Position numbers and translations under genes: made by a program. The notes below the pieces were generated by a model that saw only the letters and a list, made by a program, of their open reading frames with translations, was not told the DNA's origin and did not search any database. A stretch of DNA of 50,985 nt from CBDDBX01 sp965225955 (GTDB lineage Bacteria > Acidobacteriota > Aminicenantia > UBA2199), in contig CBDDBX010000025.1 in assembly GCA_965225955.1 (NCBI GenBank), positions 1-50,985 of the forward strand, in the 5' to 3' direction. This document shows positions 1 to 8,556 of this stretch, in pieces. Every line of letters starts with the position of its first letter. Position 1 is the first letter of the stretch.

Positions 1-796
1 TGAAGGAAACACCTGGGGAATTCTTGGAATATATGAGAATATCACCGGTAGAAAGCATAGTGAATTAAAATTAAAGGAGTACACCAGCAACCTTGAAAAA
101 CTTAATGAAGAACTGAAAGATAAGAACAGGGAACTTGATGAGTTTGTTTTCATAGCTTCCCATGACCTTCAGGAACCTCTTCGGAAAGTTATTGCCTTTT
201 CAGAGTTGCTGAAAAAAGATGCAGGAGAGAATCTTTCTGAACTTGCCAGAAGAGATATGGATTTCATATCTGAATCTGTAAACAGAATGTCCAGACTTCT
301 GACTGACCTTCTTCGCTATTCAAGGTCAAACAGTAAAGAGCTCTCTATAATAAAAGTTCCTTTCGAAAATATAGTACGTGAAGCAATGGATAATCTTTCA
401 ACTGTAATTGAAGAGAGAGAAGCAGTTATTGAATACGGAGATCTTCCCAGAGTATACTGCGACAGTACCTTCATGATACAGGTTATTCAGAATATATTAT
501 CCAACAGCATAAAATATTCACGTCAGACACCTCACATTAAACTTACAGTTATAAGAGATGGAGGTTTCTATAAATTTACAGTTACAGACAATGGAATTGG
601 AATAAAAAGAGAATATCTTGAGCACATATTCTCTCCCTTTCGAAGACTTCATGGTAAGAGGGAGTTTGAAGGTTCCGGTATAGGACTTTCAATATGCAGA
701 AAAATTGTGAGAAGACATGGAGGAGATATCTACGCCGAATCTTCAGGTGAGAATGGCTCCTCATTCATTTTCACGATACCAGCACAAAAGGAGTAA
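1..796 (+). CDS. PAS-linked sensor histidine kinase (5' end outside window)
   Basis: The reading frame is open from base 2 of the window, so the gene starts upstream and only its C-terminal part is seen. The visible order is the end of a PAS domain (GILGIYENITGRKHSEL), a short coiled coil, a dimerisation/phosphoacceptor domain with the H-box SHDLQEPLR, and a HATPase domain with an N-box (QNILSNSIKYS), G1 box (DNGIGI) and G2 box (GSGIGLSI). This H-box type is common in phytochrome-like and PAS kinases. It is followed two bases later by a single-domain CheY-like regulator, so the pair probably forms a phosphorelay, with the hybrid kinase downstream in the same operon. The signal sensed cannot be told, because the input domains are missing. 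Confidence 0.9.
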   Translation, partial: EGNTWGILGIYENITGRKHSELKLKEYTSNLEKLNEELKDKNRELDEFVFIASHDLQEPLRKVIAFSELLKKDAGENLSELARRDMDFISESVNRMSRLLTDLLRYSRSNSKELSIIKVPFENIVREAMDNLSTVIEEREAVIEYGDLPRVYCDSTFMIQVIQNILSNSIKYSRQTPHIKLTVIRDGGFYKFTVTDNGIGIKREYLEHIFSPFRRLHGKREFEGSGIGLSICRKIVRRHGGDIYAESSGENGSSFIFTIPAQKE

Positions 797-798
797 CA

Positions 799-1251
799 AT
801 GGATATCAGAAAACAAAGACCTGCAGTAATTCTTCTTGTTGAAGATGATCCCGGAGATCAGGAACTTACCCGTCGGGCACTAAGTGAATCTAAAGTCAGT
901 AATGAGCTCAGAATTGTTGAAGATGGAGAGGAAGCACTGGACTATCTTATGAACAGGAACAGATATTCAGATCCAGCTTCAGCTCCAAAACCGGACATCA
1001 TTCTACTTGATCTCAATCTTCCCAAAATCAATGGACTTGAGGTACTTGAAAGAATAAATAAAGAAGAGTCTCTTAAAAAAATTACAGTCGTTGTACTCAC
1101 CACCTCAAGAGAGGAGCGGGATATTGTTGAGTCATATAATCTTGGTAGTAGTTCTTATATAATCAAACCGGTAAGCTTTGATAAATTTACTGAAACAATC
1201 CTGAAACTCGAAGAGTACTGGCTTCAGCTTGTAGTTCTGCCTCAATCATGA
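799..1251 (+). CDS. Single-domain response regulator (Rcp1/CheY-like)
   Basis: A 150-residue stand-alone receiver domain with no output domain. The acidic pocket (VEDDPGD), phosphoacceptor Asp in ILLDLNLP, the conserved Thr in VLTTS and the Lys in IIKPV are all present. The insertion after the second helix and the LLDLNLPKINGLEVL stretch resemble the Rcp1 type that partners phytochrome-like kinases. It begins two bases after the kinase stop, with AAGGAG as ribosome binding site inside the kinase end. It probably receives phosphate from the upstream kinase and passes it on by protein contact. The target is unknown. Confidence 0.92.
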   Translation: MDIRKQRPAVILLVEDDPGDQELTRRALSESKVSNELRIVEDGEEALDYLMNRNRYSDPASAPKPDIILLDLNLPKINGLEVLERINKEESLKKITVVVLTTSREERDIVESYNLGSSSYIIKPVSFDKFTETILKLEEYWLQLVVLPQS

Positions 1252-1266
1252 AGATATGGAGTCCAT

Positions 1267-2817
1267 ATGATAAAGCCTGAAAATCAGACGCTCAATTTTG
1301 CAGTTATCGATGACGACTATCTTGATATAGAACTTCTCGGAAGGTATCTTTATGAGATTTTCTCTTCAGATTACTCACTGGAAAAGTTCTCCACCTGGGA
1401 AGAGGCTGAAGAGAATCTGGAAAACTGCGATCTTCTTTTTATAGATTACTATCTTGGATGCAGGGATGCAAAAGAGATAATCGGTTATATAAAGGAAAAA
1501 TATCCCACTCTCCCGATAATAGTACTTACCGGAAGAGGAGATGAGAACATTGCTGTAGATGTAATGAAAACCGGGGCAGACGATTATATGAACAAGAATG
1601 AGCTTTCAGCACCATTTCTTAAGAGAACCATAGAGTACACATTATCCCGCCGGAAGATGCAGAAAGAGCAGATACGTCTTGAATATGCCCTGAAACAGTC
1701 CCAGAAACTCGAAGCTCTGGGAACTCTTGCAGGAGGAATTGCCCACGATTTTAACAATATGTTTGCCGCAGTTACGGGCTATCTGGACCTTCTTAAATTA
1801 AGAACTGAAGATAGCAGATCCCTGAAATATTTAACCGCACTTATTCAGGTTACCGATAATATGTCAGATCTCATTAAAAGACTTCTCACCTTCAGTCAGG
1901 GTAATTTTACAGATAAGATCGATGTAGACATTACAGATATCGTAAAAGATGTTTTGATGATTCTTGAACATACCGCTACCAAATCGGTAACCATTGAATC
2001 AACTCTACCTTCTGAACCCCAAATGATTCACTGTAACAAAACAATGATACAGCAGACAATACTGAATGTATGTCTTAACGGAATTGAATCTATGGAAACA
2101 GGTGGTAATCTCAATATAGAATGCAGAAAAGAGATTATAGACAGCAACACTGAAACACCCGGCCTTGAGGAGGGTATTTATACAGTAATCTCAGTAACAG
2201 ATACCGGTACAGGAATTGATGAGGAGCACCAGACAAGAATCTTTGAACCATTCTTCACTACCAAATCTCTTGGCAGTAAGAAAGGAACAGGCCTTGGGCT
2301 GGCTCTCTCCTGGCAGAGCATAAAAGAGCACGGAGGACTGATCTCTTTCAGTTCAGAGCTAAATAAAGGCTCCACCTTCAACATCTACCTTCCTGTTACA
2401 GAACAGAGTCATGCAGAAGAGTCACCTGAAGAGCCTCTTCCCATGTCTGACAGAGGTGAAACAGTTCTGGTAGTAGACGATGAGAAGTATGTACGGGACA
2501 GCCTCACAGAGATGCTGAACTACCTTGGCTACAATCCTGTTTCAGTTTCCAGTGGAATCAGATGTATTGAATATATTAAAAATAACAGATCCGGGCTTCC
2601 TCTTATTATACTTGATATATCCATGCCGGTAATGAGCGGTATAGAGTGCATTTCCCTGATTGAAGATATTTCACCGGAAACACGAATACTCATCTGTAGT
2701 GGTCACAATTCATACGAGATAACTGATAAGATAGCTCACAGACACATATCCTTTATCCAGAAGCCGGTTCATATAAACACTCTGGCTAATGAGATAAGAA
2801 AACTACTGGATAGCTAG
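1267..2817 (+). CDS. Hybrid histidine kinase, REC-HisKA-HATPase-REC
   Basis: A soluble 516-residue protein. The N-terminal receiver (about 10-125) has the phosphoacceptor at Asp60 (LLFIDYYLG). The kinase core has the H-box AHDFNN (His160), an N-box (LNVCLNGIESM), DTGTGID, FEPFFTTK and GTGLGLAL. The C-terminal receiver (about 395-515) has VVDDE, ILDISMP and QKPVH. There is no membrane segment or sensory domain, so its input is likely phosphorylation of the first receiver, for example by the upstream kinase. The start is preceded by GGAG. It is the last gene of this three-gene signalling operon. The output is unknown because no DNA-binding regulator is in view. Confidence 0.92.
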   Translation: MIKPENQTLNFAVIDDDYLDIELLGRYLYEIFSSDYSLEKFSTWEEAEENLENCDLLFIDYYLGCRDAKEIIGYIKEKYPTLPIIVLTGRGDENIAVDVMKTGADDYMNKNELSAPFLKRTIEYTLSRRKMQKEQIRLEYALKQSQKLEALGTLAGGIAHDFNNMFAAVTGYLDLLKLRTEDSRSLKYLTALIQVTDNMSDLIKRLLTFSQGNFTDKIDVDITDIVKDVLMILEHTATKSVTIESTLPSEPQMIHCNKTMIQQTILNVCLNGIESMETGGNLNIECRKEIIDSNTETPGLEEGIYTVISVTDTGTGIDEEHQTRIFEPFFTTKSLGSKKGTGLGLALSWQSIKEHGGLISFSSELNKGSTFNIYLPVTEQSHAEESPEEPLPMSDRGETVLVVDDEKYVRDSLTEMLNYLGYNPVSVSSGIRCIEYIKNNRSGLPLIILDISMPVMSGIECISLIEDISPETRILICSGHNSYEITDKIAHRHISFIQKPVHINTLANEIRKLLDS

Positions 2818-3146
2818 AAGTGTTATGCAAGTGTATTATTAAGTTACACAAAGAACAGTGACAAACAGGGGCACTCACAGGTGCGAATAAAAATAGCCGG
2901 GTATCTTTAACAAATTGTATTAGCCCCTGATATAAGAAACGCAATACATTATTTAATCGCTCTCCTGCCAGAGCGTTTCAGCAGGAGTAGTGATCCTGCG
3001 AACAGGGGTTATTGCTGAGATGGGCTACGCACCAGCGTTATTATAATAAAACCAAAACTGGTGTCTGTCCGTGACAGTCAGTGCGAGTCAGCTTTAACCC
3101 TTAGCTTACCTAAGGGTGTTCTATGTGTATCTTTTACCGGAATTAC
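2818..3146. repeat. Intergenic region with hairpins and repeat fragments
   Basis: This 329-base gap separates two convergent operons and holds no credible gene. It contains an ACACAAAGAACA motif at 2846-2857 that recurs in other gaps of this window. It has a 7-bp hairpin CTCCTGC/GCAGGAG at 2962-2987. A stretch near 3017-3045 resembles part of the inverted-end element at 30568-31016 (both read GATGGG..ACGC...AGCGTTA). A sequence near 3061-3090 is the reverse complement of the ACTGACACGG-type repeat seen at 12261 and 30527. It looks like degenerate repeat debris. Confidence 0.5.
3097..3117. terminator. Possible bidirectional terminator hairpin
   Basis: A perfect 8-bp inverted repeat, ACCCTTAG/CTAAGGGT, with a 5-base loop (CTTAC). 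It lies 30 bases past the pyk stop and between two convergent operons. No strong T-run follows on either strand, so termination is inferred mainly from position. Confidence 0.45.
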
Positions 3147-4574
3147 CTAAACAATTCTGGCTACTTTGAGCATATTTGTTGCTCCTTTTGTAGGAGTTTT
3201 ACCTGAAACAACCACTACCAGATCACCGGATTTGAGTAGCCCCTGATCTTTTAAGAGAACCTCTCCCATACCTATCATCTCGTCAGTATCAGTTGTATGC
3301 TCTATTTTAAAGGGGTGTATTCCCCAGTATGAAGACATTCTTGCAACAGCACCAGCCTGGGATGTAAAAGCAAAAACAGGGCAGTGAGGTCTGTATTTTG
3401 AAAGTTTCAGAGCTGTATTTCCGGTAAAACTGTAAACCAGAATATGGGCTGCATTAAGATCACGTGCTATTTCAGCTGCACTTTTGACTATACTCTCTGT
3501 ATGGTCTATCTTTCTGAGACATCTCTGCATATCATAATCATACAGACTTGAGTTCTCTGTGGTCCGGGCAATCTTCCTCATTATTTCAACAGCTTTAACC
3601 GGATATTCACCGACTGCTGTCTCCCCTGACAACATAACAGCATCCGAACCATCAAGAATAGCATTTGAAACATCTGATGCTTCAGCTCTTGTAGGCCTTG
3701 GGTTTGATATCATGGACTCCAGCATCTGAGTAGCAGTAATTGTCATCAGAGACTTAAGGTTAGCCTTTTTGAGGAGCTCCTTCTGGAGTATAGGAACCTT
3801 TTCCGGCTCAACTTCAACCCCAAGATCTCCACGGGCAACCATAATTCCGTCAAAAGAGTCCAGAATAGAGTCGATATTCTTAAGAGCTACGGGTCTCTCA
3901 ATTTTGGCAATTACAGTTACATCTCTTTTACTGGCTTTTATCATCTTCCTTAGTTCATATGCATCGTCTCCGGACTCTACAAAACTGAGGGCTACGATAT
4001 CCACACCACACTTGAGGCCAAATTCCAGATCTTTACGATCCTTATCTGTAAAAACCGGAATAGATACAGAAGCATCAGGCAGATTCATGCCCTTTCTGGG
4101 CTTTGCTGTTCCCGGAACCTTAACCTTACATCTGACTCTGCGGTTTTCGCTGGAGATGACTTTAAGTTCAATATACCCATCATCAATAAGAATACGATGA
4201 TTTCTATCTACATACTGTGGAAGAGTAACAAAATCTGTATAGAGATCTACTTCTTCACTCTTCTCCACACCAATAATAACTTCACTGTTTTTTTCAAGCT
4301 TTACCGGACTGTCAAGAGCAGCAAGTCTTATCTTAGGCCCTGAAAGATCCTGAAGGATTGCTACAGGAATTCCCTCTTTATCTGAGACCTCTCTGACAGT
4401 TCTGATTGCCTGTTCATGGTCTTCGTAACTACCGTGTGAGAAGTTTATCCGGGCTACAGTCATACCGTTACGAATAAGTTTTGCTATAGTAGCCGGATCT
4501 TTTGAAGCCGGACCTATTGTAGCAACCACCTTTGTTCTTGCACTGAGATTTTTCATAAGAGAAGCTTTACTCAT
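3147..4574 (-). CDS. pyk: Pyruvate kinase
   Basis: Catalyses the last ATP-forming step of glycolysis, phosphoenolpyruvate plus ADP to pyruvate plus ATP, in the cytosol. The 475-residue length is normal. The motifs are in order: TKVVATIGPAS (N-terminal strand), NFSHG, DLSGPKIR (nucleotide/metal site), KIERP (the catalytic Lys region), MVARGDLGVE and ITATQMLESM, followed by the signature RPTRAEASDVSNAI. The C-terminal regulatory domain is complete. GGAGG lies before the ATG. It appears to be a single-gene unit, and the gap to the upstream membrane-protein gene is 77 bases. Confidence 0.97.
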   Translation of the reverse strand: MSKASLMKNLSARTKVVATIGPASKDPATIAKLIRNGMTVARINFSHGSYEDHEQAIRTVREVSDKEGIPVAILQDLSGPKIRLAALDSPVKLEKNSEVIIGVEKSEEVDLYTDFVTLPQYVDRNHRILIDDGYIELKVISSENRRVRCKVKVPGTAKPRKGMNLPDASVSIPVFTDKDRKDLEFGLKCGVDIVALSFVESGDDAYELRKMIKASKRDVTVIAKIERPVALKNIDSILDSFDGIMVARGDLGVEVEPEKVPILQKELLKKANLKSLMTITATQMLESMISNPRPTRAEASDVSNAILDGSDAVMLSGETAVGEYPVKAVEIMRKIARTTENSSLYDYDMQRCLRKIDHTESIVKSAAEIARDLNAAHILVYSFTGNTALKLSKYRPHCPVFAFTSQAGAVARMSSYWGIHPFKIEHTTDTDEMIGMGEVLLKDQGLLKSGDLVVVVSGKTPTKGATNMLKVARIV

Positions 4575-4651
4575 TTAATCCTCCGGTTCTTATATTACAT
4601 GGGTTTTATTAATATTTGTTTAATATTACTGAGGGATTAATTCAACCGGAA

Positions 4652-5134
4652 CTATGATGTCCCGGCTTTACAGCTCACAAAACCAGCCCCTGTGAAGAGA
4701 AAATACCTGATTGCTTCCAGAATATAAAACTCCCCACCTCTGATCAGGGTGGTTACAGCTACAATTATCAATGGACCGGCAACCAGCATTATTGATGGAA
4801 GTACTGAGTCCGACTTTCGTGATTCAAAACAGATAAGAGATCCGAGGATAAAAAATTCCACAACTCCCAGCTGAAATTCAAAAACCTGTTTTGAGAGAAG
4901 AAAATAGAAAACAACACCTGCACAGAGTAGCAGCTCCGGCACCCTCTCGCTCTTCTTCTCCATAAGAACTTTAAGAATATATACTGCAATAATAGCTGCT
5001 GACAGACCGTATATTACATAAGTGAGGAGCTGACGCCCCCCCAGATTACCCAGCCAGGCAGCAGTTTTGAAACGAAATATCTCTGCTGCCAGTAGTGCTG
5101 CAAAAAAAATTATAGAAAAGGGATACTTCTTCAA
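4652..5134 (-). CDS. Small multi-pass membrane protein of unknown function
   Basis: A 160-residue hydrophobic protein with about five to six predicted membrane helices (roughly residues 5-20, 35-56, 66-82, 86-103, 112-131 and 140-155). I do not recognise a family. It starts five bases after the recA stop, so it is the last gene of the yggS-yggT-divIVA-recA transcript. There is no signal peptide beyond the first helix and no conserved catalytic motif. Confidence 0.75.
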   Translation of the reverse strand: MKKYPFSIIFFAALLAAEIFRFKTAAWLGNLGGRQLLTYVIYGLSAAIIAVYILKVLMEKKSERVPELLLCAGVVFYFLLSKQVFEFQLGVVEFFILGSLICFESRKSDSVLPSIMLVAGPLIIVAVTTLIRGGEFYILEAIRYFLFTGAGFVSCKAGTS

Positions 5135-5139
5135 CTTTT

Positions 5140-6156
5140 CTATTCCTCTGAAGAGGGCTTGAAACCAACTGCTTCAAGAACTTTCCCTTTAAGTTCTTCA
5201 AAGAGCTCTTTATCCTCTTCAAGGGATTTTCTTACTGTCTCTTTACCCTGTCCCAGTTTTTTATCTCCATAAGAGTACCAGGCACCAGTTTTTGAGACTA
5301 TTTTATTTTCAACACAGAGATCTATTACATCTCCCTCTCTGGAGAATCCCTGTCCGAAAAGCAGGTCCACTTCAGCCTGTTTAAAGGGCGGAGCCACCTT
5401 ATTTTTAACTATTTTCAATCTTACTCTGCCACCTACGATATCGGTACCACTCTTAAGAGTCAGAACCTTACGGACTTCAAGTCTCATGGAACTGTAGAAC
5501 TTAAGTGCACGACCACCGGTTGTTGTTTCAGGATTACCTACAAACATTCCGATCTTCTCTCTTAACTGGTTGAGGAAGATAAAAGTTATCTGTGATCTTG
5601 CAACAATAGCTGTGATTTTTCTCAAAGCCTGACTCATAAGTCTGGCCTGTAATCCCATATGACTGTCTCCCATCTCACCTTCAAGTTCAGCCTTTGGTAC
5701 AAGTGCTGCAACACTATCCACTACGATAATATCAACACCACCGGATCTTACCAGAATCTCTGCTATTTCCAGAGCCTGCTCACCATAATCCGGCTGTGCA
5801 ACATAGAGTTCTTCGATATTAACACCCAGCTTCTGTGCATAAGTTGGATCCAGTGCATGTTCTGCATCTATGAATGCAGCAGAGCCACCGGCTTTCTGAG
5901 CTTCAGCAATTGCCTGAAGTGCTATTGTGGTTTTACCTGAAGATTCAGGACCATAGATCTCAATTACTCTTCCTCTTGGGAAACCACCTACTCCAGTGAG
6001 AATATCAAGAGAAAGACAACCCGAAGATATTGCAGGAACATTTATTCTGTCGTTCCCACCCAGTTTCATAATCGAGCCTTTACCAAACTGTTTTTCAATC
6101 TGTGATACAGCGCTTTTAATCGCTACGGATTTTTGATCATTATTATCTGTTTTCAT
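5140..6156 (-). CDS. recA: Recombinase RecA
   Basis: Forms ATP-dependent filaments on single-stranded DNA for homologous recombination and SOS signalling. The 338 residues carry the full set of motifs: Walker A GPESSGKTT, the IIVVDSVAALVPKAELEGE stretch, loop L1 (GDSHMGLQARLMSQALRK), loop L2 (NQLREKIGMFVGNPETTTGG) and GRALKFY. The C-terminus is acidic. A GGAGG site lies six bases before the ATG. It sits 25 bases after a DivIVA-type gene. I see no separate promoter or LexA-type palindrome in that gap, so it probably depends on the upstream cell-division gene promoter. Confidence 0.99.
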   Translation of the reverse strand: MKTDNNDQKSVAIKSAVSQIEKQFGKGSIMKLGGNDRINVPAISSGCLSLDILTGVGGFPRGRVIEIYGPESSGKTTIALQAIAEAQKAGGSAAFIDAEHALDPTYAQKLGVNIEELYVAQPDYGEQALEIAEILVRSGGVDIIVVDSVAALVPKAELEGEMGDSHMGLQARLMSQALRKITAIVARSQITFIFLNQLREKIGMFVGNPETTTGGRALKFYSSMRLEVRKVLTLKSGTDIVGGRVRLKIVKNKVAPPFKQAEVDLLFGQGFSREGDVIDLCVENKIVSKTGAWYSYGDKKLGQGKETVRKSLEEDKELFEELKGKVLEAVGFKPSSEE

Positions 6157-6181
6157 ATTTACCTCCGGTTTAACACTTTTT

Positions 6182-6670
6182 TCAACTCTGGCTGATATAC
6201 TCTACTTTCTCGTAGTCGTCATCACTTTTGTTGTAGGTTTTCACCATCTCAGTTAATGACTTTAACATATTGAGGAGATCCATTTCAATCTCTTTTCTTT
6301 TGAAACTGAGGAGCCGGATCGACTCATTAAGTTCATCTCTGCGAAGCATCGCTCTTTTTACAATTTCTTCGCCTTTGAGTTCAGCCTCTTTAAGTATAAG
6401 CTCCCCTTCTCTGTGAGCATTTTCCTTTATCTCTTTTGAGAACTTCTGGGCTGAAACAAGAGTATCTCTTATTACCTCTTCTCTCTTTTCATGTTTATTG
6501 AGCTGCTGCTTCAGATCCTTTACTTCACTGTCCAGCTGCATACTCTTTCTTATCTCATCCCCAAGGGTTGTTGAGATAAGGTGAAGGAAGTTCTGTACCT
6601 CCTCTTTTGAGAAGCCCTTTTTCTCAATTAAAAATTCCTGATTCAGTATATCCTGTGGAGTTATCTTCAT
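6182..6670 (-). CDS. DivIVA-domain coiled-coil protein
   Basis: 162 residues. The N-terminus (ITPQDILNQEFLIEKKGFS) is the membrane-binding DivIVA domain signature. A long, highly charged coiled coil follows (about 30-150). DivIVA-type proteins mark curved membrane and organise division or polar growth. Its start overlaps the yggT stop by four bases (ATGA), which suggests translational coupling, and recA follows. The yggS-yggT-divIVA order matches the cell-division neighbourhood seen in many bacteria. Confidence 0.9.
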   Translation of the reverse strand: MKITPQDILNQEFLIEKKGFSKEEVQNFLHLISTTLGDEIRKSMQLDSEVKDLKQQLNKHEKREEVIRDTLVSAQKFSKEIKENAHREGELILKEAELKGEEIVKRAMLRRDELNESIRLLSFKRKEIEMDLLNMLKSLTEMVKTYNKSDDDYEKVEYISQS

Positions 6671-7020
6671 TGATAATACCCTCCCACTGCAGCATTATGT
6701 GCATCTCTTATCATCTGTATTCCTGCCTGCCGTAAAGTTTCAACAAGGAAATTATCAATAAAGGTCAGAGCCAGAATAATTACGATTGGTGATAAATCTA
6801 TTCCACCGGCTACAGTAAACGGCAGGTACTTATAGACCAGTTTGAATACAGGGTCTGTTAATTTCCTGAGTATCATCTGCAGAGTATATATACCCTGAGG
6901 CATCTGCACTCCTCTCAGCCATGAGAGAAGAGATCTTACGATTATAATTATCAGGTATATGTGAATTACACTACTCAACAGTTCAGCTGTGGCACGAAGA
7001 AAATTACCCAGAGCCATCAC
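6667..7020 (-). CDS. YggT-family membrane protein
   Basis: 117 residues with two YGGT-type halves: a first helix (SSVIHIYLIIIIVRSLLSW) followed by the conserved LTDPVFKLVYKYLP segment, then a second helix (IDLSPIVIILALTFIDNFL). The family is a small inner-membrane protein, often next to yggS and division genes, implicated in osmotic tolerance or envelope assembly. Both ends overlap neighbours by four bases, so it is tightly coupled. Confidence 0.92.
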   Translation of the reverse strand: MMALGNFLRATAELLSSVIHIYLIIIIVRSLLSWLRGVQMPQGIYTLQMILRKLTDPVFKLVYKYLPFTVAGGIDLSPIVIILALTFIDNFLVETLRQAGIQMIRDAHNAAVGGYYQ

Positions 7021-7697
7021 CGTCTCCTTCCAAAAAGAGCCGTTCCAAGTCTTACCATTGTTGCACCCTCTTCAATAGCAACTTCATAATCCCCGCTCAT
7101 TCCCATGGAAAGGTGTTTAATATCAAAATTAGGAAGCCCTCTGCTGTTAAGATCATCTTTCAGATCCCTCATACTTACAAAATATGGTCTTGTATCATCG
7201 GGATCTTCAGAAAATGGAGGGATACACATTAACCCGGTAACCTTAACTCTGTCCAGAGCAGCCATATACTCCGTAGCTTTATCAAGGCTGGCAATTGTAA
7301 AACCTGATTTGGTTTTCTCATCTCCAATGTTGATCTCTATAAAAACCTCAATAGGATCAGAGCATCTCTTATGTATATGTTCAAGAGTCTTTACACCATC
7401 CACAGACTGGATAAAATCAAAGCTACCCAGAATGCGGTTTATTTTATTTTTCTGAAGTTTACCAATAAAGTGCCAGTCAATATTGAGATCTGCAAGATCA
7501 GCCTGATGCTGCTCTGCTTCCTGGGTTCTGTTCTCCCCAAAAATTGTAACTCCTGCCTCATAAGCCTCCCGTACTATTTCGGAAGGCTGTGTTTTACTCA
7601 CTCCCACAAGAGTTATATCAGAGAGATTACGTCTGCTTCTTTCGCAGGCCCCCTCAATATTTTCCATAATTTTCAGATAATTTTCCTTTATGCTCAT
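7017..7697 (-). CDS. yggS: PLP homeostasis protein (YggS/PLPBP family)
   Basis: 226 residues of the single-domain alanine-racemase-like barrel that binds pyridoxal phosphate without known enzyme activity. The PLP Lys lies in LVGVSKTQ. Further marks are FGENRTQE, WHFIGKLQKNK and the C-terminal LSMGMSGDYEVAIEEGATMVRLGTALFG (20-residue pieces of the family signature). It is the first clear gene of the transcript leading to recA. Confidence 0.95.
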   Translation of the reverse strand: MSIKENYLKIMENIEGACERSRRNLSDITLVGVSKTQPSEIVREAYEAGVTIFGENRTQEAEQHQADLADLNIDWHFIGKLQKNKINRILGSFDFIQSVDGVKTLEHIHKRCSDPIEVFIEINIGDEKTKSGFTIASLDKATEYMAALDRVKVTGLMCIPPFSEDPDDTRPYFVSMRDLKDDLNSRGLPNFDIKHLSMGMSGDYEVAIEEGATMVRLGTALFGRRR

Positions 7698-7716
7698 CTA
7701 TCTTCTCCGAAAGATT

Positions 7717-7929
7717 TCATACCACCAAAGCAGTAAGCTGAAAACTCTTATCAACGGCTGATACTGTTCCCGGTTTTACTGAACCGCAGCAGACACAGCT
7801 ACGACAAACACGATAACCGGAGCTTCTGTTTCCGGCATCCTCACAATTAATGTAACAATCTGAAAGATATAATACGCTTCCGTTTTTTTCAATTTCTGAA
7901 CAGGAATATTTTATATATGAATAAGTCAA
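7717..7929 (-). CDS. Putative small cysteine-rich protein
   Basis: A 70-residue frame starting at a TTG after purine-rich GAGGAAAAGGAAAG. It has seven cysteines (C10, C25, C29, C42, C45, C47, C48), with a tight CxxCxCC cluster that could bind zinc or an Fe-S centre. I recognise no family. It ends 20 bases before yggS and has codon use like its neighbours. Overlap with no other gene favours it being real, but the weak start and short length leave doubt. Confidence 0.4.
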   Translation of the reverse strand: MTYSYIKYSCSEIEKNGSVLYLSDCYINCEDAGNRSSGYRVCRSCVCCGSVKPGTVSAVDKSFQLTALVV

Positions 7930-8061
7930 CTTTCCTTTTCCTCATCCAGTAAGTGGATAACGTACCCGGTAATAACATTCCCGGAATTGTATTTCATAAA
8001 TATATTATATATTATCTTCTGTTAATTTAAAAGCTGATGCAAACATCATAAAACGAAATCT

Positions 8062-8544
8062 TTACCTGTAATTTTTGAGGTCTCTGTTGATTTCCCGGTT
8101 CACATCTCTGTCTTTGATGGTCTGCTTTTTCTCATAGAGTCTTTTACCCTTAACAACTGCGATTTCCATCTTAATATAGCCTTTGGGATTAAAGTACATA
8201 CGCAGAGGAACTATAGTTACCCCTTTGACCTTAATCTTACGATCAAGTTTCATAATCTCCGCTTTATGAAGAAGAAGTTTACGCTTTCTCCGGGGTTCAT
8301 GGTTGTTATAACTGGAATTCATATATTCGCTTATATGGGTATTCATTAAAAATGCTTCCATCTCTCTGATTTCAACATAAGAGTCTTTGAGGTTAACCCG
8401 GCCTTCTCTTATAGACTTTACTTCACTTCCAACCAGAGATACACCTGCTTCATACTTATTGAGAATCTCATAATCATGCCAGGCTTTTCTGTTTACCGCT
8501 ATACTATTGTCTGTTGTTTTCTTCTTTTTCCCTTTTCCAGCCAT
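8062..8544 (-). CDS. smpB: SsrA-binding protein SmpB
   Basis: Binds tmRNA and delivers it to stalled ribosomes for trans-translation. 160 residues: a lysine-rich start, NRKAWHDYEI, the GVSLVGSEVKSIREGRVNL core (OB-fold) and a basic tail (KKQTIKDRDVNREINRDLK). A TATAAT box (8551-8556) with TG two bases upstream lies exactly six bases before the ATG, and no ribosome site is present. The mRNA is therefore probably leaderless. No tmRNA gene is recognisable nearby. Confidence 0.97.
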   Translation of the reverse strand: MAGKGKKKKTTDNSIAVNRKAWHDYEILNKYEAGVSLVGSEVKSIREGRVNLKDSYVEIREMEAFLMNTHISEYMNSSYNNHEPRRKRKLLLHKAEIMKLDRKIKVKGVTIVPLRMYFNPKGYIKMEIAVVKGKRLYEKKQTIKDRDVNREINRDLKNYR

Positions 8545-8550
8545 TTGTCT

Positions 8551-8556
8551 ATTATA
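8551..8556 (-). promoter_or_regulatory. Extended -10 box giving a leaderless smpB mRNA
   Basis: On the minus strand TGTTATAAT is followed by AGACAA and then ATG. There is no good -35 at 16-18 bases, but the TGn extension can replace it. Transcription would begin at or next to the A of the start codon. Confidence 0.6.

Noticed and set aside
3769..4200. 143-residue plus-strand frame inside pyk
   Set aside because: It is the opposite strand of a highly conserved gene, is Ser/Arg-rich and has no family match or ribosome site. Many similar frames lie opposite other genes in this window.
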